Translations under genes and position numbers: made by a program | NCBI GenBank assembly: GCA_944368975.1 | Contig: CALVXI010000005.1 | Location: 84,967-122,189 of the forward strand | Direction of reading: 5' to 3' | DNA: 37,223 nucleotides | Origin: an uncultured Bacilli bacterium | Lineage (GTDB): Bacteria; Bacillota_I; Bacilli_A; RFN20; CAG-826 | Notes under the pieces: model-generated | What the model saw: the letters and a program-made list of their open reading frames with translations, nothing else | What the model was told of the DNA's origin: nothing | Databases searched by the model: none | Shown here: positions 18,140 to 26,135 of the stretch, piece after piece | Layout of the letters: the number at the start of each line of letters is the position of its first letter | Position numbering within the stretch: position 1 is the first letter of the stretch

Positions 18140-18345
18140 TATACTAACAAAGTTACCAATTATTAACTTATCACCAAATATTTCATAGTTAAATAAAATA
18201 TTATCTTTTTCAAAATCTAGTGGATTACCATTGTGATAATCACAATAAGTATAATCGCCAATAATTATATTTTTGCTTTTATTATATTTTTTAGGTAAAA
18301 CGAAGTTTTAAATTCGTTTGGATAAATCAAATCTTTATTTAACGT
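18140..18345 (-). pseudogene. Remnant of a CatB/Vat-type xenobiotic acetyltransferase
   Basis: Read on the minus strand, one frame gives TLNKDLIYPNEFKTSFYLKN, and a one-base shift then gives NIIIGDYTYCDYHNG followed by FEKDNILFN and IFGDKLIIGNFVSIS. This is the conserved N-terminal part of hexapeptide-repeat xenobiotic acyltransferases (NIIVGDYTYYDD, then FIGDKLIIGKFCSIA). A ribosome-like AAAGGAGAG lies just before an ACG where an ATG would be expected. The frameshift, the lost start and the absence of the rest of the protein beyond about 18140 show a decayed gene. No function is expected. Confidence 0.65.
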
Positions 18346-18383
18346 ATCTCTCCTTTTTAATTTTAATCAGATATTTAATTATG

Positions 18384-18389
18384 TATAAT
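18384..18389 (+). promoter_or_regulatory. Candidate -10 box
   Basis: An exact TATAAT lies 11 bases before the ATG at 18401, which would leave a leader of only about five bases. No Shine-Dalgarno sequence is present. Confidence 0.45.
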
Positions 18390-18400
18390 TAAATACACAT

Positions 18401-19606
18401 ATGAAAGAATATTTATTTAAAATTATCGAAAAAGAAATAATTAATAAGATTTATGAAATTAATGATGTGAAAGAATTAGATGAAATCATAAAGAAAGCTT
18501 ATGAAGACGCAATTATTAATAAAAGATACGATAAAATCGATGATATATTAAAAGAAATTGATACTTGTAGTGATGATGATTTAGAAAGTGAACTTTGTGA
18601 AGAACTTTCAGATTTAGTTAAAGATGATTTTGAATTAAAATTAAAAATTATTAATGATACTTTATCATCTGATGACTTATATGTAGATGAACTAATAAAG
18701 CTTAAAGGTGAAATTGAAACTTTTATTAATAAACAATATGGTTTAAGTTTACCTGATGATTGTTATCCTTTAAATAATCTTGAAGAAGGAAAGATTTACT
18801 TAAGTGTATTAGGAGAATTAGGTTTTTATTATTTACAGGAAGAAGATCATGAAGAAGCTTATAAATATTTTAAAGAAGTATTTTATAATACAATGTCTGA
18901 AACTGAAGAAAACATTATTCCTTTATTATATTTAGCGGCGAAATTTGATGATAATATTATTATTAATGATCTTAAAAACCATTTAGTAGCTCGACCATCG
19001 ATAGTTCATTTTGTAATTGCTTTTTCTGAATTAATTGAAGATAGAGATTTAGGGAAATTTTTCAAAAGTGTTTTTAAAATTTATCCAGCCTTTACTTTCT
19101 ATTTATCAAATTATTATCTATTTTTAAAACCTAGTTTTTCGACATATTTCCTTGGTTTATTAGACATAGAAAAAAAGGAAAATAGATCAAAAAGTAGTAG
19201 AATTCAATTTTTAATGGCACATTCCTTATATAGGGTTTTCGATGATGATTTTGAAGAGATTATGGAAGAATGTTCTAAATATAAAGATTTATATAATCCA
19301 GCATTTTGTTTAGATAAAAATTCTAAAACTTTTATTCAAGGAACGATTGAATATTTAGAAACAGAAGGAAATATTTTAGTTAGTAAACAAAAACTTATTA
19401 ATTTCTTTAAAGGAAAAAATAAGGATAAAAGATTAAGAAATTGTGCTCATTTTGGTGTATTTAAAAATAAAGAAGTAGATTATGAAAAAATCTTAGATGA
19501 ACTTACTAAATATGGCGTTCATTTTAAATGTAATGGAAAACATTTCTTTGCTTTAAGTTGGGAACTTATTAGCGGTGAAGAAAATGTTACTAATGGTGTT
19601 TCTTAA
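18401..19606 (+). CDS. Unknown acidic helical protein, possibly TPR-like
   Basis: I do not recognise this 401-residue protein. It is strongly acidic and predicted to be mostly helical. Around residues 125-165, LSVLGELGFYYLQEEDHEEAYKYF resembles a tetratricopeptide helix pair. The C-terminal third is more basic (FFKGKNKDKRLRNCAHFG), and the protein ends with a small domain containing HFKCNGKHFFALSWE. There is no signal peptide or membrane segment, so it should be cytoplasmic. It stands alone between gene debris and the convergent dehydrogenase gene, and appears to have a very short leader. The context gives no functional clue. Confidence 0.75.
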   Translation: MKEYLFKIIEKEIINKIYEINDVKELDEIIKKAYEDAIINKRYDKIDDILKEIDTCSDDDLESELCEELSDLVKDDFELKLKIINDTLSSDDLYVDELIKLKGEIETFINKQYGLSLPDDCYPLNNLEEGKIYLSVLGELGFYYLQEEDHEEAYKYFKEVFYNTMSETEENIIPLLYLAAKFDDNIIINDLKNHLVARPSIVHFVIAFSELIEDRDLGKFFKSVFKIYPAFTFYLSNYYLFLKPSFSTYFLGLLDIEKKENRSKSSRIQFLMAHSLYRVFDDDFEEIMEECSKYKDLYNPAFCLDKNSKTFIQGTIEYLETEGNILVSKQKLINFFKGKNKDKRLRNCAHFGVFKNKEVDYEKILDELTKYGVHFKCNGKHFFALSWELISGEENVTNGVS

Positions 19607-19646
19607 TAAAAAATATAAAATAAATTGAGTTTTAGAGGCTTTTTAA

Positions 19647-20450
19647 CTAAGAAGCATATATTTTATAAAGTAAATATGTAGCAATTTTCTTTGGTAAAAT
19701 TTTATATATTCCGCATAAAAATGTATCTTTTGCACCTATAGATTTATTTAATGGTGGATGCTTTTTAAATGTTAATTTATAAACTTTTTTAGCAGTAACA
19801 TTTGAAGATATCCCATTAGTTTCATCTTTTTCAATTTGCTTAAGTACTTTAGTAAATGTTTTATAATATTTAGAGTCTTTATCTAAATTTTCTAATGATC
19901 TATTTTTTGTAAAATTAGTTTTTGCATCTCCTGGTTTAACGGAAATTATCTTAATGTTAAAATCTTTCACCTCACATCTTAAGCTAGAAAATAAACTATC
20001 TAATGATGCTTTAGTGGCACTATAAAAAGCTTGATAAGGTAAAGGAACAATACTAGCAATAGAAGAAATATTAATAATTAATCCATTATTATTTAAATAC
20101 ATTAATGGAAGTACTTTTTTAGTTAAATTAAAAGGAGCAAAGAAATTTAAATTAAAAATTTTGTAAGCACTCTCTAAACTAGTTTCTTCAATTGGACCAA
20201 ATATTCCTAGACCTGCATTATTTATTAATATATCGATAGAGTTATATTTATCCTTAATATAATTAATTAAATTATTAAGTTCATTTTCATTAGTGATATC
20301 ACATTGATAGTGATCTAATCCTTCATATTTAAATTCTTTTCTAGACACTCCAATTACTTTATCGCCATTATGAATAAATAATTTAACCATTTCAAAGCCA
20401 AATCCACTTGAATCACCTGTAATTAATATAATTCTTTCTTTCTTTTTCAT
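19647..20450 (-). CDS. Short-chain dehydrogenase/reductase (SDR, classical type)
   Basis: A 267-residue cytoplasmic Rossmann-fold oxidoreductase. The N-terminal TGDSSGFGFEMVKLF is the TGxxxGxG cofactor loop, NNAGLG is the conserved structural motif, the Ser of NISSIASIVP and YSATKAS supply the Ser-Tyr-Lys catalytic residues, and VKPGDAKTNF follows. The ATG at 20450 is chosen because AAGGTGAT precedes it at a normal distance; a GTG nine bases upstream lies inside that ribosome site. SDRs of this kind act on many alcohols and ketones, so the substrate cannot be assigned. It is divergent from the DUF1275 gene with an 84-base gap, and convergent with the unknown gene ending at 19606. Confidence 0.93.
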   Translation of the reverse strand: MKKKERIILITGDSSGFGFEMVKLFIHNGDKVIGVSRKEFKYEGLDHYQCDITNENELNNLINYIKDKYNSIDILINNAGLGIFGPIEETSLESAYKIFNLNFFAPFNLTKKVLPLMYLNNNGLIINISSIASIVPLPYQAFYSATKASLDSLFSSLRCEVKDFNIKIISVKPGDAKTNFTKNRSLENLDKDSKYYKTFTKVLKQIEKDETNGISSNVTAKKVYKLTFKKHPPLNKSIGAKDTFLCGIYKILPKKIATYLLYKIYAS

Positions 20451-20491
20451 AATTATCACCTTAAATATTATTTTTAATTGATTTATAAAGA

Positions 20492-20520
20492 TTGTAAATA
20501 AAAAATGATAGTTTCATAAT
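20492..20520 (+). promoter_or_regulatory. Probable promoter for the DUF1275 gene
   Basis: TTGTAA (20492-20497), a 17-base spacer and CATAAT (20515-20520) precede the GAGG ribosome site. It lies in the divergent gap, so it could be shared with regulation of the dehydrogenase gene. Confidence 0.5.
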
Positions 20521-20534
20521 TAATGAGGTTATAT

Positions 20535-21224
20535 ATGAAGAAGAATTACATTAATTTAAATTTATTAAAAGGATTAATTCTTGGATTTATTGGTGGATTT
20601 ATTGAATTATATTCATTATTAATTCGAGATGCTTTTTGTGGAATGCAAACAGGAAACTTAATTTATTCTATTTTAAATTTAATTGATGGTGACTATAAGT
20701 TAATGGCGTATCACTTAATAATTATATTAACTTTTATTATTGGAATTATTAGTGTAGAGGTAATTTATAGATTAAGTAAGAAATTTAAATTTAGTGACAA
20801 ACATCTTATTTATCCTTTAATGGTCATATTTATAATACCTAGTATATTTATACCTACTAATTTAGATATATTTGATCCATTAAATATTTTAAGTATTATT
20901 GCTTTAACTTTATTTGGTGCTTTTCAAGCTCATGTATTTACTAATTTAAATAATCATAATTTATCAACAACGATGATGACAATGATGATAAAACAAACAT
21001 TTTCTAAGTTATTTAATGGAATTATGAACAAAAATAAAGATGATTTATATATTTCAATGTCTTCTTTATTAGTTATTTTAACTTTTATATTTGGTATAGC
21101 TATATTTTATTTATTATTTATTTATATCGATATAAAGTTTATTAATTACTTTTTAGTTATTATTATCTTTTTAATAATTAATATTTATATTATTGATTTA
21201 TATAAATTAAGTTTTAGTAAATGA
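20535..21224 (+). CDS. YoaK-family (DUF1275) membrane protein
   Basis: A 229-residue protein with about six membrane helices. The start of helix 1 carries FIGGFIELYSLL, and the DUF1275 hallmark CGMQTGNLIYSILNL follows, then a second family region GAFQAHVFTNL and MTMMIKQTF. The ATG at 20535 is preferred over the one at 20523 because GAGG (20525-20528) lies six bases before it. The function of the family is not established; members are often called YoaK, and a transport role is only suggested. The stop is TGA, immediately followed by TAG. The dehydrogenase encoded divergently next door may or may not be functionally linked. Confidence 0.85.
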   Translation: MKKNYINLNLLKGLILGFIGGFIELYSLLIRDAFCGMQTGNLIYSILNLIDGDYKLMAYHLIIILTFIIGIISVEVIYRLSKKFKFSDKHLIYPLMVIFIIPSIFIPTNLDIFDPLNILSIIALTLFGAFQAHVFTNLNNHNLSTTMMTMMIKQTFSKLFNGIMNKNKDDLYISMSSLLVILTFIFGIAIFYLLFIYIDIKFINYFLVIIIFLIINIYIIDLYKLSFSK

Positions 21225-21227
21225 TAG

Positions 21228-21515
21228 TGTTTTTATAATGATGAATATGGAAATTACGATGGAGGTTATTTTAACGTATTAGAAGAAATTACAATTAATT
21301 ATAATGGCGTAATTGATTTATATTCTTTTGATTATAGCTCTAATAAACCAAATACATCATACTTAACGATTTATTATAAAGGTCAACATCTTAAAGTTAG
21401 TAAAGATAGTGATGGGGATGGGATATATCAAGGACCTAATGCCGGAGAATATAGAGGCTATTATAAATTTGATGATTTAGCGAAAGAATGGATTCAAGTA
21501 CCAAAACCAGAATAA
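21228..21515 (+). pseudogene. Orphan C-terminal fragment of a surface-type protein
   Basis: A 95-codon open frame runs directly from the stop of the previous gene to TAA at 21513-21515 with no ATG, GTG or TTG start in frame. The predicted peptide (FNVLEEITINYNG, then KDSDGDGIYQG, ending WIQVPKPE) is Tyr/Gly/Asp-rich with a DxDxDG calcium-loop-like motif, as in the ends of secreted or lipid-anchored proteins. It is best read as the tail of a deleted gene. The following 21516-21676 holds only the short repeat listed separately. Confidence 0.6.
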
Positions 21516-21598
21516 GTTATAAAGGTATTTATTAAATGGTTAAAATATATTAAGTGATATAGAAGATAAGGCAAAAAATAAGTCTAATGTTTTAAAAG

Positions 21599-21621
21599 GC
21601 CTTTAAAACTCAAATATTTTT
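21599..21621 (+). repeat. 23-bp intergenic repeat, copy 2
   Basis: Matches 9046-9068 at 21 of 23 positions. It lies between the orphan fragment and the nfnA promoter. Confidence 0.45.
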
Positions 21622-21676
21622 CAAATATTTCTTCTTATCGTATATATGTTTTTGTGATAGTTTAAATTAAGTTTTC

Positions 21677-21706
21677 TTTTACATATACTATGTAAAAGTC
21701 TATAAT
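21677..21706 (+). promoter_or_regulatory. nfnAB promoter with a perfect palindrome inside the spacer
   Basis: TTTACA (21678-21683), 17 bases and TATAAT (21701-21706) form a good sigma-A promoter. Over the -35 and most of the spacer lies a perfect inverted repeat, TTTTACATA-tac-TATGTAAAA (21677-21697), placed where a repressor would block RNA polymerase. It does not match the usual Rex, Fur or CRP boxes; the regulator is unknown. Confidence 0.75.
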
Positions 21707-21731
21707 TAACACGTAAATACAGGAGGAATGT

Positions 21732-22574
21732 ATGTATAAAATTGTAAAGAAAGAAATTCTTAATCCTACTGTAACCTTAATGCAAATTGAAGCACCTTTT
21801 GTTGCTAAAAAAGCTAAGGCTGGTCAATTCATTATTTTAATCGTTGACGAGGGTGGAGAAAGAATACCTTTAACAGTTGCTGGAACTGATGAAGAAAAAG
21901 GAACAGTTGAAATTATCTTCCAAGTTGTTGGAGCTACAACTCTTAAATTAAATCAAAAGGAAGTTGGCGATGAACTTTATGCTTTTGTTGGTCCTTTAGG
22001 TGAACCAAGTAAAGTTGAAGGAAAAAAGAATGTAGTTGTTATCGGTGGTGGAGCTGGATGTGCTATTGCTTTACCAATGAGTAGAGGATTTAAAAAAGCC
22101 GGTGCTCACGTCACATCAGTTGTTGGATTTAGAAATAAAGATTTAGTTATCTTAGAAAAAGAATTTAAAGAAGTTAGTGATGAATATGTTCCTATGAGTG
22201 ATGATGGAACTTATGGAACTAAAGGTTTAGTTACTAATGCTTTAGAAAAATTAATTAATGAAGGCAATGTTTATGATGAAGTTTTTGCTGTAGGACCATT
22301 AATTATGATGAAATTCGTTGTCTTAACATGTAAAAAATATAACGTCCCTTGTACAGTAAGTATGAACCCATTAATGATTGATGGTACTGGTATGTGTGGA
22401 TGCTGCCGTTTAACAGTCGGTGGAAAAACAAAATTTGCCTGTGTTGATGGACCTGATTTTAATGGTTATGAAGTTGATTTTGATGAAGCTATGTCTAGAA
22501 ATACAATGTATCGTGAATTTGAAAGAAAAGCTTATGACGATGCATGTAATTTATTCAAAAAGGAGGTTAAGTAA
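21732..22574 (+). CDS. nfnA: NADH-dependent ferredoxin:NADP+ oxidoreductase, small subunit
   Basis: A 280-residue ferredoxin-NADP reductase-like protein (sulfide/dihydroorotate dehydrogenase-like FAD/NAD-binding family). It has the FAD-binding barrel motif ERIPLTVAG, the nucleotide-binding VVVIGGGAGCAIALP, and a C-terminal cysteine cluster (MCGCCRLTVGG, then FACVDGP) that binds a [2Fe-2S] centre. It is encoded two bases before the large subunit, the order of nfnAB. The complex couples reduced ferredoxin and NADH oxidation to NADP+ reduction by flavin-based bifurcation in the cytoplasm. AGGAGG precedes the ATG, and the promoter has a palindromic operator-like site. A GltD-linked variant role is possible, but no large glutamate synthase subunit adjoins. 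Confidence 0.92.
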   Translation: MYKIVKKEILNPTVTLMQIEAPFVAKKAKAGQFIILIVDEGGERIPLTVAGTDEEKGTVEIIFQVVGATTLKLNQKEVGDELYAFVGPLGEPSKVEGKKNVVVIGGGAGCAIALPMSRGFKKAGAHVTSVVGFRNKDLVILEKEFKEVSDEYVPMSDDGTYGTKGLVTNALEKLINEGNVYDEVFAVGPLIMMKFVVLTCKKYNVPCTVSMNPLMIDGTGMCGCCRLTVGGKTKFACVDGPDFNGYEVDFDEAMSRNTMYREFERKAYDDACNLFKKEVK

Positions 22575-22576
22575 TT

Positions 22577-23980
22577 ATGCCTTTTAATATGAGACCTACA
22601 AAAAATCCAATGCCATCTCAAGAACCTAATGTTCGTAATAAAAACTTTAAAGAAGTTGCTTTAGGTTATACTGAAGAAATGGCAATTGATGAAGCTAAAA
22701 GATGTTTAAATTGTAAAAATAAACCTTGTGTTGCTCATTGTCCAGTTAATATCGATATTCCTGGATTTATCGCAAAAGTTGCTGAAGGAAAATTTGAGGA
22801 AGCTTATGAAATTATAAGTGAATCTAGTTCCTTACCTGCAGTTTGTGGTAGAGTCTGTCCTCAAGAAACACAATGCGAAATGAAATGTACAAGAGGTCTT
22901 AGACCTGGAAGTGAACCAGTTGCTATTGGTAGACTTGAAAGATTTGTTGCTGATTATCATAATGCAAACTTTAAAGGTGAAGTTAAAAAAGTTCCTTCAA
23001 ATGGACATAAAGTTGCTGTCATTGGTAGCGGTCCAAGTGGATTAACCTGTGCTGGTGATTTAGCTAAAAAAGGATATGATGTTACTATTTTTGAGGCATT
23101 ACATTTAGCTGGTGGCGTTCTTGTTTATGGAATTCCTGAATTCAGATTACCAAAAGCTATTGTTCAAAAAGAAGTTGATGGACTCAAAGCTTTAGGTGTT
23201 AAAGTTGAAACTAACATGGTTATTGGTAAAGTCATTTCTATTGATGAGCTTCAACAAGAATATGGCTTTGAAGCTATATTTATAGGAAGTGGTGCTGGAC
23301 TTCCAAGATTTATGGGAATTCCTGGTGAAAACCTTAAAGGTGTTTATAGTGCTAATGAATTCTTAACAAGAACTAATTTAATGAAAGCTTATAAAGAAGG
23401 AAGCGATACTCCAATTGAACACGCTAAAAGAGTTGCTGTTGTTGGCGGTGGAAACGTTGCTATGGATGCTGCTAGATGTGCAAAGCGTTTAGGTGCTGAA
23501 GAAGTTTACATTGTTTATAGAAGAAGTGAAGAAGAGCTTCCTGCTAGAAAAGAAGAAGTTGAACACGCTAAAGAAGAAGGCATTATTTTTAAATTATTAA
23601 ATAATCCAATCGAAATTATTGAAGATCCTGAAACACATTTAGTTAAGGGTATGAAATGTATTAGAATGGAACTTGGGGAACCAGATGCTAGTGGTAGACG
23701 TAGACCTATTCCAGTTGAAGGTAGTGAATTCGTTTTAGATGTCGATTGCGTTATTATATCAATCGGAACTTCTCCAAACCCATTAATTAAATCCACAACT
23801 AAAGGATTAGATACCAATTCTCATGGTTGTATTATTGCTGAAGAAACTACAGGTAAAACTTCTCGTGAAGGAGTTTATGCTGGTGGTGATGCTGTTACTG
23901 GTGCTGCTACTGTTATTTTAGCTATGGGTGCTGGTAAACATGCTGCTAAGGCAATTGATGAATATATAAGTTCTAAATAA
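22577..23980 (+). CDS. nfnB: NADH-dependent ferredoxin:NADP+ oxidoreductase, large subunit (GltD-like)
   Basis: A 467-residue protein of the glutamate-synthase small-chain type. The N-terminal domain has CLNCKNKPCVAHCPV and, about 50 residues on, CGRVCPQETQCEMKC, ligands for two [4Fe-4S] clusters. Next come the FAD-binding VIGSGPSGLTCAGDLA, GVLVYGIPEFRLPK, the NADP-binding VVGGGNVAMDAARCA with VYRRSEEELPAR, and a C-terminal GVYAGGDAVTGAATV FAD motif. It starts two bases after the nfnA stop, with AAAGGAGGT overlapping the end of nfnA, so the two subunits are made together. It bears the bifurcating flavin in characterised NfnAB complexes. It supplies NADPH in fermenting anaerobes, in keeping with an anaerobic host. 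Confidence 0.92.
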   Translation: MPFNMRPTKNPMPSQEPNVRNKNFKEVALGYTEEMAIDEAKRCLNCKNKPCVAHCPVNIDIPGFIAKVAEGKFEEAYEIISESSSLPAVCGRVCPQETQCEMKCTRGLRPGSEPVAIGRLERFVADYHNANFKGEVKKVPSNGHKVAVIGSGPSGLTCAGDLAKKGYDVTIFEALHLAGGVLVYGIPEFRLPKAIVQKEVDGLKALGVKVETNMVIGKVISIDELQQEYGFEAIFIGSGAGLPRFMGIPGENLKGVYSANEFLTRTNLMKAYKEGSDTPIEHAKRVAVVGGGNVAMDAARCAKRLGAEEVYIVYRRSEEELPARKEEVEHAKEEGIIFKLLNNPIEIIEDPETHLVKGMKCIRMELGEPDASGRRRPIPVEGSEFVLDVDCVIISIGTSPNPLIKSTTKGLDTNSHGCIIAEETTGKTSREGVYAGGDAVTGAATVILAMGAGKHAAKAIDEYISSK

Positions 23981-23997
23981 TTTATATTTAAATATAT

Positions 23998-24036
23998 AAG
24001 CACTTAACTACATCTTAGTTAGGTGCTTTTTATTTT
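23998..24036 (+). terminator. Rho-independent terminator after nfnAB
   Basis: AAGCACTTAACTA (23998-24010) pairs with TAGTTAGGTGCTT (24016-24028) in a 13-bp stem with one G-U pair and a five-base loop, followed by TTTATTTT. It is the clearest intrinsic terminator on the plus strand in the window. Confidence 0.9.
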
Positions 24037-24093
24037 GGAGTAAAAGATTACTTCAAATATTTATCTTTATAGTTTTTTAATTTAAATTTAATT

Positions 24094-24099
24094 TATAAT
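24094..24099 (+). promoter_or_regulatory. -10 box for leaderless nnr
   Basis: TATAAT followed by exactly six bases and the nnr ATG. No ribosome site is present, consistent with a leaderless mRNA. Confidence 0.55.
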
Positions 24100-24105
24100 A
24101 ATTAT

Positions 24106-25602
24106 ATGGAATATGTTTTAACAAGTTTAGAAGCTAAAGAAGCTGATAATTATACTATTAATGAATTAAAAATTCCTTCCTTAGAATTAATGGAAAGAGC
24201 TGGTAGAGGAATTTTTAATGAATTAATTAAGTTAATTGATAAAAGTAAGAAGATACTAATTATTTGTGGAAGTGGTGGTAATGGTGGTGACGGATATGTT
24301 ATCGCTAGATATTTATTAAATGCTGATTATAATATTAGAGTTTTAAGTTTAGGAAGTCACTTCAGTAATGAAACATTAATTAATAAAAATCGCTATAATG
24401 GTGAATATATAGATAATTTAACTAATGATTATGATGTTTATATCGATGCAATTTTTGGAAGTGGTTTAAATAAAAACGTTGATGGAAAGTATTTTGAGGT
24501 TATTGAAAAAGTAAATGGTTTTAAAGGACTTAAAATAAGTGTTGATATACCTAGTGGATTAGATGGAACAAATGGTAAAGTATTAGGAATTGCTTTTAAA
24601 GCTGATTATTTATTTACAATTGAATTTTATAAAAGAGGATTATTTTTAAATGAAGGTATGAATTATTTTAACAATGTTAAAATAATCAAAATTGGACTTA
24701 AATTTAATAAAATATCAGAGATTTGCAAGGTTTTTGATATAAATGATTATATAAATTATATACCTAAAAGAGAGAAAGTATCTAATAAAGGGAGCTATGG
24801 AAGGGTTGCTTTAATAGGTGGATCAAAAGAATATTTAGGAGCTCCTATTTTAAGTTATTCTAGTTTAGCAAGTTTAAGATTAGGAGTGGGGTATGTAAAC
24901 TTAGCTATTCCAGATTCTTTAATCTCATTATATGGATTAAGATATCCTGAAATTATGTATAAAAGGATGAAAGATGATAACGATGGACATATTGTTTTTA
25001 ATGAAGATGATCTTAAATCATTACTCAATTATGATGTTATAACGATTGGTATGGGTATTGGAACAAGTTTTGAAGTATATAAAATAATTAATTACTTACT
25101 TAAGAATTTTAAAAATATTCTAATTATTGATGCTGATGGGTTAAACTCTTTATCTAAGTTTGGTGTAGATATTTTAAAAAATCATCTTTCTAAAGTAGTA
25201 TTAACTCCACATTTAAAAGAATTTTCAAGATTAATTAATACCGATATGGATGAATTAAAAGAAAATTTAATTGATATTTTAATTAAATTTTCAAAGGATA
25301 ATAATTTAATTTGTAACGTTAAAAGTAATGTAAGTTTAATTAGTAATGGTGAGGAAATTATTTTTAATACAAATGGAAATCCTTGCTTAGCTAAAGGTGG
25401 AAGTGGCGATATTCTAAGTGGAATTATAACTGGTGTTAGTAATAAAACTAATGATTTATTAAAAAATGTTGCCTTAGGAAGTTATATTTTAGGAAGAGCA
25501 AGTGAATTATGCGTTAGAAAGTTAAATGAAAATTTTGTTATTGGATCAGATATTATTAATAAATTAAATGATGTTTTAAATGAGCTCAGTATTAGCTTAT
25601 AA
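24106..25602 (+). CDS. nnr: Bifunctional NAD(P)H-hydrate epimerase / ADP-dependent NAD(P)H-hydrate dehydratase
   Basis: A 498-residue two-domain repair enzyme. The N-terminal YjeF_N epimerase domain (about 1-210) has SLELMERAGRG, ICGSGGNGGDGYVIAR and DIPSGLDGTNGKV. The C-terminal ribokinase-like dehydratase domain (about 225-495) has KGSYGRVALIGGSKEY, VVLTPHLKEFSRL and LAKGGSGDILSGIITG, the nucleotide-binding catalytic loop. Together they restore damaged NAD(P)HX to NAD(P)H in the cytoplasm. Its place right after NfnAB, a major pyridine-nucleotide enzyme, makes sense, although a strong terminator separates the two. No Shine-Dalgarno sequence is present; the ATG sits six bases after a TATAAT. 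Confidence 0.95.
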   Translation: MEYVLTSLEAKEADNYTINELKIPSLELMERAGRGIFNELIKLIDKSKKILIICGSGGNGGDGYVIARYLLNADYNIRVLSLGSHFSNETLINKNRYNGEYIDNLTNDYDVYIDAIFGSGLNKNVDGKYFEVIEKVNGFKGLKISVDIPSGLDGTNGKVLGIAFKADYLFTIEFYKRGLFLNEGMNYFNNVKIIKIGLKFNKISEICKVFDINDYINYIPKREKVSNKGSYGRVALIGGSKEYLGAPILSYSSLASLRLGVGYVNLAIPDSLISLYGLRYPEIMYKRMKDDNDGHIVFNEDDLKSLLNYDVITIGMGIGTSFEVYKIINYLLKNFKNILIIDADGLNSLSKFGVDILKNHLSKVVLTPHLKEFSRLINTDMDELKENLIDILIKFSKDNNLICNVKSNVSLISNGEEIIFNTNGNPCLAKGGSGDILSGIITGVSNKTNDLLKNVALGSYILGRASELCVRKLNENFVIGSDIINKLNDVLNELSISL

Positions 25603-25640
25603 ATAGTTATTCTTTTATAAAAAATATTAAATTATTTATT

Positions 25641-26087
25641 CTAATTATTAATTTTTAATTTAATTTTTATATATTTTATAAGCATATAAACAAGAAAATA
25701 ACCTAAATAAATTAAATAAAGTATTTCAATTATTAAAGTTATTAGAAGTAAATCTAAAGAAAAAGTATCAAGAATTAAATTTAAAATTAAACCGATAACT
25801 AATGAAATTAAATTAGCAAAAAAGCTAATAATAAAACTCTTTTTCATTTTATATATTCGATAGATTATTAACGATTCAAAAATATAAACAATAATTTCAA
25901 AACCTATTAAATAGCCTTGGTTATAATTAGAGTTAATATAACCGTAATTAAATAAAATGTTTGAAAAAATGTTTATTAAAGTTATTAAAATAAAATTTTT
26001 AAAACTGTTATTTTTAAATAGAAAATAAAAATAAATTGGAGTCTCAATTAATAAAGTTAAAAATAGAGGATATAAATAACTTAGCAT
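25641..26087 (-). CDS. Small unknown membrane protein (about four TM helices)
   Basis: A 148-residue very hydrophobic protein with about four membrane helices. The pattern LLIETPIYF in the first helix, NIFSNILFN in the second and IFESLIIYR in the third puts conserved-looking Glu and Asn residues inside membrane segments. It ends in a basic cytoplasmic tail. It is divergent from a surface protein gene that starts 48 bases away. I cannot name its function. From memory, membrane domains with this E/N pattern also occur at the C-terminus of some Bacillota proteins whose outer part begins ANSPAP, as does the neighbour, but I cannot verify this here. The start lacks a ribosome site. Confidence 0.7.
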   Translation of the reverse strand: MLSYLYPLFLTLLIETPIYFYFLFKNNSFKNFILITLINIFSNILFNYGYINSNYNQGYLIGFEIIVYIFESLIIYRIYKMKKSFIISFFANLISLVIGLILNLILDTFSLDLLLITLIIEILYLIYLGYFLVYMLIKYIKIKLKINN

Positions 26088-26120
26088 CTAATATTATTTT
26101 ATATGTAAAAGAATTAAAAA

Positions 26121-26129
26121 TGATATAAT
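26121..26129 (+). promoter_or_regulatory. Extended -10 for leaderless expression of the ANSPAP surface protein
   Basis: TGA-TATAAT followed by six bases and the ATG at 26136; no ribosome site. Confidence 0.6.
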
Positions 26130-26135
26130 ATTTTT

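Noticed and set aside
18087..18188. 33-codon plus-strand frame resembling a GNAT N-terminus
   Set aside because: Too short, antisense to the acetyltransferase remnant and without a ribosome site; at most a second gene fragment, so not listed as a gene.
19638..19655. Small hairpin between the convergent genes ending at 19606 and 19647 as a terminator
   Set aside because: A 7-bp stem with a G-U pair, overlapping the dehydrogenase stop codon and lacking a T-run on the correct side.
21677..21697. Rex box at the nfnAB promoter
   Set aside because: The Rex consensus has TTGTGA/TCACAA-type half-sites with a longer spacer; the half-site here is TTTTACATA, so only an unnamed operator is claimed.
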